Assembly: GCA_963845695.1 (NCBI GenBank)
Contig: CAWJTQ010000021.1
Location: 62,001-126,000 of the forward strand
DNA length: 64,000 bases
From: CAWJTV01 sp963845695
GTDB lineage: Bacteria; Planctomycetota; Planctomycetia; Isosphaerales; Isosphaeraceae
Direction of reading: 5' to 3'
The position numbers and the translations under genes were made by a program. Positions 20,048-29,534 of this stretch are shown one piece after another (the stretch's first letter is position 1; every line of letters begins with the position of its first letter). The notes beneath the pieces were generated by a model that did no database searches, was not told the DNA's origin, and was given only the letters and a program-made list of their open reading frames with translations.

Positions 20048-20674
20048 ATGAAGCACAGGGATAGATCGACGCAAAGCATTGATTCTAGGATACTTGCGGC
20101 AATTCACGGCTGCGGTCGTGGTTCCGTGTTGTTCCCGGCGGACTTCCTGGAGCTTGGCAGCCGCCAGGCCGTCGATATCGCCCTGCACCGGCTCGCCCAG
20201 AAGGGAACGATTCGCCGCCTCGCCCGCGGCGTGTATGACTTCCCGAAAGAGCACCCGGTGCTCGGGCCGCTCCAGCCATCCGCCGAAGCCGTAGCCAAGG
20301 CCCTGGCGGGCCGCGACCGCACGCGCCTGCAACCGGCGGGAGCGTATGCGGCCAATGCCCTGGGTCTTTCCGAGCAGGTGCCGGCCAAAGCCGTGTTCCT
20401 GACGGACGGTCCGAGCCGGACCGTGAAGATCGGCCCGATGACCATTCAGCTCCGCCGGACCACCGCAAAGAACATGGCGGCGGCGGGACGGCTGAGCGGT
20501 CTTGTGATCCAGGCCCTTCGCGAACTGGGCAAGGAGCACGTGACCCCGGAGCGGCGCGCGCATCTGAAGCGCACCCTCCCGGCCCAAAAGCGGCAGGAAC
20601 TCATCAAGGACATCCGGCTTGCCCCGGCCTGGATGCACCCCATCTTCCGCGAACTCGCCGAGGAGAAAGCATGA
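20048..20674 (+). CDS. AbiEi-family antitoxin (second module)
   Basis: Same family and length (208 residues) as the antitoxin at 17670, but clearly diverged. Winged-helix part: ILAAIHGCGRGSVLFPADFL and LHRLAQKGTIRRLARGVYDF. C-terminal part: AANALGLSEQVPAKAVFLTD followed by RTVKIGPMTIQLRRTTAKNM. The ATG at 20048 gives MKHRDRSTQSIDSRI. The stop overlaps the next gene by ATGA (20671-20674), so translation is coupled to the toxin. This module faces away from the first one, with the resolvase between them. The gene is intact. Confidence 0.87.
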   Translation: MKHRDRSTQSIDSRILAAIHGCGRGSVLFPADFLELGSRQAVDIALHRLAQKGTIRRLARGVYDFPKEHPVLGPLQPSAEAVAKALAGRDRTRLQPAGAYAANALGLSEQVPAKAVFLTDGPSRTVKIGPMTIQLRRTTAKNMAAAGRLSGLVIQALRELGKEHVTPERRAHLKRTLPAQKRQELIKDIRLAPAWMHPIFRELAEEKA

Positions 20675-21684
20675 GGCTCGGCTTCCTCGAACTGCCGCCT
20701 GATGAACGCCGCCTGTACATCGAGCAGGCTGCGCTCCGGCGGAACGTATCCCCGGTGGTCCTGGAAAAGGACTTCTGAGTGTGCTGGTTGCTCGGCATCA
20801 TGTTCGAGTCGGAGTTCGCGGAGAGCTTGGTGTTCAAAGGCGGAACCTCGCTGTCGAAGGTGTTCGGGGTGATCGAGCGGTTCTCGGAAGACATCGACCT
20901 GTCGCTGTCGCCCGCCTTTCTGAGACTCCCCGAAGCGGGCACTAGCCGGAATCAGGCGAACAAGTGGATGACGAGGGCCGAAGCAGCCTGCGGACCCGCT
21001 GTCCAAAGCCAGATCGGACCCGCGATGGAATCGGCGGTGGCAGCAGTGCTAGGGCGGAGCGAACAGGGATGGCTTGAATTCCTGACGGACTCCAACACCA
21101 ACTCTCCGGTGCTCCTCTTTCGCTACCCGTCGTCGCAGCCCGCCGGGTTCGACTACCTCAAACGCTCGGTGAAGCTGGAATTCGGCTCTCTCACCGACCA
21201 GCAACCGGTCGGCCGGCACCAGATCCGGCCCTGGGTTGCCGAAGTCCTGCTGGATGCGTTCCCCGACTGGCGTTGCGAAGTCGTTGCCTTGGAAGTGGAG
21301 CGCAGCTTCTGGGAGAAGGCAACGATCCTTCACACCGAATATCACCGCTCAGCCGAGAAACCAACCCCGGACAGGTTCTCCAGGCATTACGCAGATACGG
21401 CGGCGCTGGCAAAACACCCGACCGCGAGCAGAGCCATCGACCTACATGACCTCCGCAACCAGGTCGTGGAATGGAAGAGTCAGTTCTTCGGCAGTTCGTG
21501 GGCAAACTATGGCCAGGCGAAGCCCGGTACTTTTCGCCTCGTACCTCCAGCCGAGCGACAGCTTGCGCTGCGGCGTGATTACCAGACAATGCGGGACATG
21601 TATCTCACCGAGCCGGCCAGCTTCGACGACATTCTCGCGACGTTGGCCGACCTGGAGAATCGCATCAACCGTGCTGGCGGATAA
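20671..21684 (+). pseudogene. AbiEii-type nucleotidyltransferase toxin with one in-frame TGA
   Basis: The start MRLGFLELPPDERRLYIEQA overlaps the antitoxin stop. The frame is interrupted by TGA at 20776-20778 inside VVLEKDF-stop-VCWLLG, where the family has tryptophan (EKDFWVCW, seen in the paralogue at 17600). So TGG has become TGA. Downstream the frame is perfect to 21684. It shows the nucleotidyltransferase motifs FKGGTSLSKVFGVIERFSED and DIDLSLS, the FWEKATILH block and a C-terminus with FRLVPPAERQLALRRDYQTM. 337 residues if read through. A start after the stop would remove 36 residues just before the active site. Inactivation by nonsense mutation is likelier than recoding. Confidence 0.8.
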
Positions 21685-21935
21685 TACACCTCTCAAGCGT
21701 CTGAGCCGGGAGGGCCTTGATCTGATTTGCTTCCAGTACGTTTCGGGGTGACCTGCCGGCGACGATTGTGGACCGAAACCCGGTGCTCAGTGCAGGACCG
21801 ATCACAGATCAATCGCCGGGACGGAACATCCTCTTCTCGCCTCGCGGGATAGAGACAATCCCATTGAGATGGCAGACCAATTGGTTGACACCGACATGGA
21901 AAAGATCACGGCCAGAAACGACTGGAGCAGGCATC
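21685..21935. other. intergenic region between convergent genes
   Basis: 250 bases between the AbiEii stop and the convergent hypothetical gene. No coding frame or clear terminator recognised. Confidence 0.4.
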
Positions 21936-22583
21936 TTAGCGACGGCCTGCCATCCAGTCCTCGACCGACTTCCGCCAACCCGGTTGCACAACCGCGTACG
22001 TGGCGACTTTCGCGATGGTAATGGACATCCCACCCCAGTACACCCCATTTATCAGGAGGCTCCTTGTGTCGGCGGGAAGCCCTAGCAATGGGGCAATCTC
22101 CTCGTAAAGCTTGTGGTTGTACCGAGCCGCCAGGGCTCCGTTGTCGCCCAACTCGTCGTGCCAGGCAAACGTCTGAACCCAACCGTCGAAGTACGAGTCG
22201 GATTTCTCAAACAAGTGTTTCATCAGGTAGGCCAGACCCCTAAACCATGCTCTCTCGTCGGAGCTGCCATACCTCATAAAGTTGAAATGAAAGTTAAACG
22301 AAGCGATTAGCAGATTCATACCGCGACTGTTGAGCGTATAAAAGTTCTCTCGAAATTGAAAGTCGTATTCATTCATCATGTTGGAGAATGATGTTTGCCA
22401 GGCTGAGTAATACGCCATCTCGAAATCGCGCAGCCGCAGGAACGATGGCATGCCTTCGGGACAGTTCGCTTCGGCGTTAGCCTGGAGGAGCCGCATGTTC
22501 GCAAGAAAACTTGCGAATGCCTCGTTCTTCGTCCTGTTCCAGCGATAGAACTTCCCCGACAGAGCGTCCCAGAGAACTGGCAT
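21936..22583 (-). CDS. hypothetical protein
   Basis: 215 residues starting MPVLWDALSGKFYRWNRTKN at the ATG at 22583. Rich in aromatic residues (YYSAWQTSFSNMMNEYDFQF, SFNFHFNFMRYGSSDERAWF), with no signal peptide. A possible hydrophobic segment near the C-terminus is GVYWGGMSITIAKVATYAVV. I recognise no family. The coding sequence is visibly more AT-rich than its neighbours, which suggests transfer from another genome. It lies between the second AbiE module and an IS630 element. The amino acid pattern is protein-like, and the opposite-strand frames are poor. Confidence 0.6.
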   Translation of the reverse strand: MPVLWDALSGKFYRWNRTKNEAFASFLANMRLLQANAEANCPEGMPSFLRLRDFEMAYYSAWQTSFSNMMNEYDFQFRENFYTLNSRGMNLLIASFNFHFNFMRYGSSDERAWFRGLAYLMKHLFEKSDSYFDGWVQTFAWHDELGDNGALAARYNHKLYEEIAPLLGLPADTRSLLINGVYWGGMSITIAKVATYAVVQPGWRKSVEDWMAGRR

Positions 22584-22652
22584 TGTAGTCCGTCCAGACC
22601 AAGTCCGGTTGGTGTCCTGGGAGCGATAAGTCTCCCCTCTACGAACAATCTA

Positions 22653-23825
22653 GTGTGGTGAGTTAGAAAATCGCCATAGAACCTTGATCTATCGATGAGT
22701 TCATCATATAATCTCCTAAATGAGACTCGCGATGAACAAAGGCGGCCGACCCAAAGCCCCGCTCATCTTGAGCGATGACGAGCGACAGAAGCTGGAGACC
22801 TGGGCCGCCCGGCCCAAGAGCACGCAACGGCTCGCCACCCGCGCCCGGGTCATCCTGGCTTGCGCCGAGGGCCTGGACCACACCGACGTCGCGGACCGCC
22901 TCCGCATCAATACGGTGACGGTGGGCAAGTGGCGGAAGCGCTTCCTCGCCGATCGGCTCGAGGGGCTGGCTGACGAGCCGCGCCCGGCGCCCTGCGCACG
23001 ATCACCGACGCGATGGTCGAGCGGGTCATCACCAAGACCCTGGAGGAGAAGCCCAAGGCGGCCACCCATTGGAGTACCCGCGACATGGCCAAGGCCGTCG
23101 GCTTGTCCCAGACGGCCGTCAGCCGCGTCTGGCGCGCCTTCGGCCTCAAGCCCCATCTCCAGGAGACCTTCAAACTCTCCACCGATCCCTACTTCGTCGA
23201 GAAGGTCCGCGACGTCGTCGGCCTGTACAGGAGCCCGCCGGAGAATGCCATCGTCCTGTCGGTCGACGAGAAGAGCCAGGTCCAGGCCCTGGACCGCACG
23301 CAGCCCCTGCTGCCGATGACCCCCGGCCAGGCGGAGCGCCGGACGCCGGATTATGCCCGCAATGGGACGACCTCGCTCTTCGCCGCGCTGAACGTGGCCA
23401 CGGGCCAGGTCATCGGCAAGTGCTACCGGCGGCATCGGCAGCAGGAGTTCCTCACGTTCCTCAACGAGATCGATGCGGGGCTCGCCCGGGAGCCGGGTGT
23501 GGAGATCCCTCTGATCCTGGACAATGATGGGACGCACAAGGTGCCGAGCGTGAAGCGGTGGTTCGAGCGTCATCCCGAGTATCACCTCCATTTCACGCCG
23601 ACCAGCGGCTCATGGCTGAACCAGGTGGAGCGGTTCTTCGGCAAGATCACCGAGAAGGCGATCCGGCGCGGGGTCTTCCGGAGCGTGCCGGCCTTGGAGA
23701 AGGCCATCATGGACTACCTGGCCGACTACAACGAGAATCCCCGGCCGTTCGTGTGGACCGCCGACGCGGAACTGATCTTGAATCGAGTCCCACGGGTTTG
23801 CGAGCGAATTTCCAACTCACCACAC
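22653..23825 (+). mobile_element. IS630-family insertion sequence with terminal inverted repeats
   Basis: Left end GTGTGGTGAGTTAGAAAATC (22653 on) is inverted at 23804-23825 (reading GTGTGGTGAGTTGGAAATTC from outside), with few mismatches over 22 bases. TA precedes the left end, as expected for IS630. The right flank reads TC, so the target duplication is imperfect. Size 1173 bp, one transposase gene. Confidence 0.8.
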
Positions 23826-23840
23826 TCGTGGACATGCTGA
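22720..23840 (+). pseudogene. IS630-family transposase, one frameshift
   Basis: N-terminal helix-turn-helix region: KAPLILSDDERQKLETWAAR, RLATRARVILACAEGLDH, VTVGKWRKRFLADRLEGL. Near 22990 the frame shifts and continues RTITDAMVERVITKTLEEKP and STRDMAKAVGLSQTAVSRVW. The DDE core follows: LSVDEKSQVQALDRTQP, LILDNDGTHK (usually DNY.THK) and SWLNQVERFFGKITEKAIRR. The protein ends ERISNSPHSWTC, running slightly past the right inverted repeat. About 373 residues. The single break could be a sequencing indel, in which case the element may be active. Confidence 0.85.
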
Positions 23841-23893
23841 CCTCCCGGTTTGGAGTGCTTTGACACAACTCCAAGTGGAGTCAGCATGTCCAC
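23828..23893. repeat. long perfect inverted repeat (hairpin) beside the IS630 end
   Basis: GTGGACATGCTGAC (23828-23841) is exactly inverted at 23880-23893. A second nested pair, TGGAGT/ACTCCA, lies inside, so the 66 bases could fold into a two-level hairpin. It starts two bases after the IS630 terminal repeat. The right arm contains an ATG opening a 44-codon frame (to 24020) that I do not consider a gene. Confidence 0.6.
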
Positions 23894-24078
23894 TTTGTTC
23901 AAGCCCCGCGCGCAGCTTCGGCCGGATGAACCGTTTTTCGAGGCCCTGGAGTGGCTGCTCTGCCGAATCCTGGACGGAGCCCCGGGGCAACCGCTCGCGA
24001 GTCGAAGGCAACGGACGTAGAACCTGCATGGAGTTCCGCGACACGCGCATCGGAAAGTCGAAGACGGACGATCCGACG

Positions 24079-24122
24079 GGGCAGGTCGGGGTAGGAGTCG
24101 CCTCCCTCGCCCCGACCTGCCC
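24079..24122 (-). terminator. terminator hairpin after the Kelch protein gene
   Basis: GGGCAGGTCGGGG (24079-24091) and CCCCGACCTGCCC (24110-24122) form a perfect 13-bp stem with an 18-base loop. It lies 17 bases past the stop of the minus-strand Kelch protein gene. No T-run follows. The stem strength and position still make transcription termination the best reading. Confidence 0.65.
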
Positions 24123-24139
24123 TTCGAGACCTTCGACGA

Positions 24140-27100
24140 TTAGTCCTGGCTCATGGATGGGCCTCGCAGGGAACGCAACGCCGCCAGCGATGTGCCGAGC
24201 ACGGTCCTCACGTACTTCCGGAAGCCCGCGGTATAGGCCCGGGCCTGGCCGTCCACGAAGGTCACGGCCGGCGAGCGGCCCGGCACGGAGAGGGCTGTCC
24301 AGCGGAGCTTCGCGACGAACCTCGTGCCCGGATGCCCCGTCCCCGAGCCATCGAGCGGCATACCGGTGCTCCCGGAGAGGCCGTTCGACGCCCGACCGTT
24401 GACGATCAGCTTGTAGGTCCGGAGAATCCCGAGGCGCCTCGCCGGGATGAGCGTCACCGTGTTGGTGGTCGCGTTGTACATCGCCCGCCGGATCGCGACG
24501 CGATGGCCGTTCCTGCGGACGATCCGGTAGTTTGCCCGGTTTTCAGCGGTGGCCGGGTCGAGGGCGCTGTCGAACGTCAGCACCAGGGCCGTCCGGTGGG
24601 CCCGTATGCCGTACCGACTCAGGCCGACAATCTTCGGGCCGTCCGAGTCGATCGTGATCGATGCCTCGCTCGTCGAGGAACTTCCCCCGCCGGAGAAGGT
24701 GGTGTGGAAGGAATGTGACCCCGCGGTGATCACCCCGATGGGCAGCGTCGCCACCCCGTTGATGACCGGCGCGGTTCCAATGACGGTGTTTCCGTCGTAG
24801 AAAGTCACCGTGCCGGTGATCGCCGGGTTACCCGGCGACGTCGCGGCGACGGTGGCGGTGAGAGTCGTACCCTGGGCGGTCGTGGTGGCGGCGAGCGTGG
24901 TGCTCGTCGTCGCCGCGAGCACCTGCACCGGGGCCGAGGTCTGGGAGGCCACCGACACATCGTCGGCATCTCCCGAATAGACGGAGCGGAAGGCGTGGCC
25001 TCCGGGCGACAGCGACGGGATCGCGAGCTGGGCCGTCGCCGAGCCGGAGGTGCCCGTCGGCACCAGCTCGGCGGACCCCAGGTAGATGTCGCCGTCGTAG
25101 AAGGCGACCGTACCGGTCGGGGCCGCCATGCCGTTGCCCGACGAATAGGTGGCCGTGAGGGTCACGGGCTGCCCGTAATACGGCTGGGAGGGCGACGCGA
25201 CCACCGCGCCGGCGACCGTCTCGGCCTTGGCGATGGCCAGGGATTCCGAGCCGGCGAGGTCGCCGGTCGAGGCATCCGTTGCCGTGAGGGATCCCGCGCC
25301 CACCGACCGGAAGGTCGCGACGAAGGTCCCGACACCCCGAGTCAGCGAGACCTCGGCGGGCAGGGTCGCATCGGTGTCGCTGCTGGAGAGGTTGACCGTG
25401 CCGGCGTACCCGGTCGCCAGGTTCCCGTAGGCGTCCACGGCCGACACCGTGAATGTCGCCGACGAGCCCGCCGCGGGACCGGACGGACCGGAGATGACGA
25501 GGTGCGTCGCGGTACTCGGCGCGATCGACAGCCCGAAATCGGTGGTCGCGAGGTTGGGGTCTTCGGAGTCCGTCGCCGTGATCGACTGGCGCCCGCCGTA
25601 TCGAAGGTAGCCGAGAAGGTCGCGACGCCGCCGCTGAGCATGACATTCGCGGGGAGTGTCGCGCCGGGATCGGTGCTCGTGAGCTGGAGGGTGCCGTCGT
25701 AGCCCGTCGCCACGTTGCCGTAGGCGTCGTAGGCTGTGACCGTGATCGACCCCGCCGAGCCCGCCGTCGAGCCGGTGGCGCCGGAGAAGCCCAGATGAGT
25801 CGCCTCGCCGGGCGTGATGTCCAGCCCCGACTCGGTCCCGGTGAGGCTCGGCGTCAGGGTGTCGGTCGCGGTGATCGACTGGGCTCCCGCGGTGTCGAGA
25901 GTGACCGGGAAGGTGCCGACGCCGTTGGCGAGCATGGCGTCGGCCGGGAGGACGGCCTGGTGATCGGTGCTGCTGAAGGCGACCGTGCCGTCGTAGCCGG
26001 TGGCGACGTTGCCATACTGGTCGTAGGCCGTGACGGTGATCGTCTGGCCCCCGCCCGCGGTCCCGTTCGTCCCGCCGGTGATGGTAAAGGACGTCGCCTC
26101 GCCCGGGGCGAGGGTGATTACGCCTTCGGTCGTCGCCACCGGGACGACGGGGTTGCTGAGCGCGACGAAGCCGGAGGCGTTGCCGCTCTGGGTATAGCCG
26201 CCCACGGCGTAGACCTCGCCGTCGCCGCCCATCGCCGCCGCGAGCTCTTCCAGGCCGTCCGGCAGACTGGCGGCCTGGCTCCAGGTATCGGTCGCGACGT
26301 CGTAGGCGTAGACAGTCGCCAACTCGTTGCCGCCGGAGTCGTCGCCGCCGATGGCGTAGATCGTGCCGTCGGATGCCGTCGCGGCCGCGAGGTAGGCGAC
26401 GGCGTCGGGCAGGTCGGCGACCTGTGCCCAGGTATTCGTCGTGGTGTCGTAGGCGAAGACCTGGTCGGAGTAGCCGCTGTCATCCTGTCCGCCGATGACA
26501 TAGATCCGGCCGTCGGGGCCCATCGTTGCCGCGGCGCCCTCGAGGGCGTCGGGCAGCGGGGCGACGGTCGTCCACGTGTCGGTCGCCGGATCGTAAGCGT
26601 CAACCTCGTCCGTGTCTTCATCACCGTCGTAGCCGCCGATGGCGTAGATCTTACCGTCGGGCCCCGCCGCCGCGGCGACACCACTGCGGCCGATCGGCAG
26701 CGAGGCGACCTGGGTCCAGGTGTCCGTGGCCGGCGAATAGGCGTAGACGGTGTCCAGCGCGGACGAGGATTCGTCGTCGCCACCGATTGCGTAGATGGTC
26801 CCGTCGGGGCCAGTCGCCGCCGCGAGGTCCTCGACCGCATCAGGCAAAGAGGCGACCGTGGTCACCGTTTGGCTGGTCGGATCGTATGCCTCGACCACGG
26901 CCGAGTCGCCGTCGTCAGAATAGCCGCCGATGGCATAGACCACGCCGCCGGACGATGCCGCCGCCAGCTCACCGAGGTCGCTGCCGAGGTCGCCGACGGA
27001 GGACCAGCTCCCCGGTGTGCCCTGGCCGACCGCCGAGACGGACACCCGGAACGACTCGCCGCCGGCAACCGTGGAGGGGCTAGCCCCGCTCACGGTCACG

Positions 27101-29123
27101 TCGAACTGTCCGGGGACATCCGGGTCGGCCGTGATCGTGCCGGCCGAGGTCGAGCCGCCGGCCCAGATGATGGTGGCCGAGAAGTCGTCGGCGGTCGCGT
27201 CGGGGAAGGTGGAATCGGTGAACGTGGCCACCGGGAGGTCGTCGAGCGCCTGGCCGACGACCGCCGTGGGCGACCCGATGGTGATCGTCGGCGGGGCCAG
27301 GACGCCGATCGTGGCCGTGGCGGTCGTCGGATCGTAGTCAGCGATGTCGTCGGGGGTGAACGAGACCGAGAGCGTCTGACCGAGGCCGGGGGACAGCACG
27401 TCGCCCGCCGCCGGTGTATAGGTGAAGGTGCCCGAGATCGAGGCCGTGGCATCGAGCTGCGCAGCGCCCAGGGCCGTCCCCGAGACGATGTCGGCCGGGT
27501 CCGCCCAGGTGATCGCCGGCGTCCCCTTGGCGATGCTGAGCGAGACCGAGTCGCTCCCCGTCGTGTCGATCGGATTATAGGCATCCATCTCGTTGCCGGG
27601 GCCGGCGTTACCCATCTCGTAGATCCGGCCGTCCGGGCCGATCGTCCCGCCCTCGTACAGGCGCCACGAGAGCATCGAGGCGATCGACGACCAGGTGTCC
27701 GAGGTTGTGTTGTAGACCTCGCCCGACATCTGCCAACCGCCCGCGGTTGTATATCCCGCGATCGCGTAGATCATGCCGTCGGGCCCGGTGGCGGCGACCA
27801 TATCGGCACGCGGGAGGCTCATGTCGGCGAGCTGAGTCCAGGCCCCCGTCGTCGTGTCAAAGACATCGACCTCCGAAGTCGTGCTGCCGCCGGTGTCGCC
27901 GCCGAGGGCATAGATCTTGCCGTCCGTGCCCGTGACGGCGCCCACATCAACCGGGCCGTCGGCAGGCTGGCGACGGTGGACACGTCACCGGTACCCGGGT
28001 CGTAGGTGAAGACGTCCGACGTCGCCACACCCGAGATGACGCCGCCGACCATGTAGATGAGGCCGTCCGGGCCGGTCGTCATCGAGAAATTGCTCGATGC
28101 GACGGAGATGGCCCCGGAGCTCGTCCAGGTATTGGCCGTCGGGTCGTAGATGTCCATTCGGGTATACGAATCGACGGGATCGTAGGCCGCCACGTAAATA
28201 TCGCCGTCGGGCCCGAGCGTCGAGGCGAGGGCCTGGTCCTGCCCGGGCAGGCTGGCTTCCTGCGTCCAGGCGTTGGTGGACGGGTCATACGCGTTGACGG
28301 TCTGCGAGCTCTGCCCGTTGGTGCCGCCGATCTGGTAGACCATCCCGCCGTCGAAGGTCGGGACGACGCTGCCGAGCGCCTGGGGCATCCCCGCGAGCTG
28401 GACCCAGCCCTGCGAGGGCGAGTTGCCGGGGACGCTCACGCTCACGCCGAAGGTCAGGTCGCCCGCATGCGCATAGGCGCCGGGCTTGCTCGCGGTCACG
28501 TCGAACTGGCCGGGGATATCCGGGTCGGCCGTGATCGTGGCGGGCGAGGTCAACCCGTCGCCCCAACTGACCGTGGCGGAGAAGCTGCCTGAAGTGAGAT
28601 CCGGGTCGGCGTCCGTGAACGTCGCGACCGGCACGCTGGCCACCGTGGCGCCCACCGACAGGCCGGTCGGCGCGGTCGTGGTCACCACCGGCGTCGGGAT
28701 CAGCGCCGGGTCGATCGAGGAGACCGTCCGGGTCGTCCCGGCGTCCACATTGCCGATCGTGACCGAGACGAGATTCATACCCTGTGCGGCGTAGGTGTGC
28801 GAGGCCGTCACGTCCATCTGACCGGAGACATTAGGATCGGCCACGATGAGGCCCGCCGAGGACGTGCCGTCTCCCCAGTTGATCGAGACCGAATACCCGT
28901 CGAACGCGGGCTCGGAGTCGGTGAAGGTCGCGAGCTGCACCGGGCCCCTGTCAACGCCCACGGCGAACGACTGGTAGGTGCTGAGCGCCGAGATGCCCGT
29001 CGTCAGCAAGTTCCGGACTTCCAGGGCAGCCAGGGTCGGGCGAAGCCGATTCCGGTTGGGCTTGCGGGTGCGACAGGGCCGATTCGAACGAAGAAGGCGG
29101 GGCATGGTTCTCTCAAATGGCAT
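24140..29123 (-). CDS. large secreted/surface protein with two Kelch propellers and Ig-like domains, two frameshifts
   Basis: About 1660 residues. The N-terminus MPFERTMPRLLRSNRPCRTR is basic and followed by RLRPTLAALEVRNLLTTG, the LE.R.LL-type motif at the start of many giant planctomycete surface proteins. PKD-like modules follow (SVSINWGDGTSS, ATVSWGDGLTSP). Then come six Kelch blades (DG.IY..GG....V..YDP.T..W), a spacer, and six more blades. Three repeats of ITVTAYDQYGNVATGYDGTV type and two Ig-like modules (PTGTVAFYDGDIYLGSA) lead to a C-terminal domain ending LRSLRGPSMSQD. Frame breaks near 27955 and 25585. A strong hairpin follows the stop. Adhesion or cell-envelope function is inferred from architecture only. 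Confidence 0.82.
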
Positions 29124-29534
29124 CGGATGAATCCTGGTGTGAACCTTCGGGATGGTAAAGTCTGACGATCCCTTGCAAGCACGGCCGTCGCTCACGCCGA
29201 CATTGAGGATCTCGAGGGCCCGGTCATCCAATGGCGCCGTCGTGCGCGACTCAACCGCCAGGCGATCTAGCCGGTCCGACCGGCCGTGCGACCCGACAGA
29301 AGTGGCCGTGCCGGGTAAGTCCTTCATCCCCGATCCGGCTCGCGATCGGGCTGTCGTTCCAGCATAGGACACGTTGTTTGCGATTCGCGGCCGGGATGAA
29401 CAGCCCCTCGCCTGCGGGGAGCGTCGAGCGAGATGCCTCTGTTCATCCCGAGGGCCGAGGCCGCGCGGACGATGGCCGTCTCCCGCGGGCAGACTGCACC
29501 CCGCGAAGTGCCCTCGCCAGGCGGGCACCGCCAA
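29124..29534. other. intergenic region between the two giant surface-protein genes
   Basis: 411 bases between the stop of the DUF11 protein and the start of the Kelch protein, both on the minus strand. A 7-bp hairpin (CCCGATC/GATCGGG, 29329-29350) is the only structure I see. No gene recognised; the Kelch gene promoter should lie here. Confidence 0.4.

Noticed and set aside
20671..21684. Selenocysteine or tryptophan recoding of TGA in the toxin gene
   Set aside because: No SECIS-like structure recognised, and TGA serves as a normal stop in tdh, kbl and other genes here, so nonsense mutation is the simpler view.
23886..24020. 44-codon frame starting in the hairpin right arm
   Set aside because: No recognisable ribosome site or family and it overlaps an inverted repeat; not enough to call a gene.
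25795..28005. 736-codon plus-strand frame through the Kelch gene
   Set aside because: Arg/Asp/Gly-rich shadow of the repetitive minus-strand coding sequence. Similar shadows occur across the DUF11 array (31463-34163).
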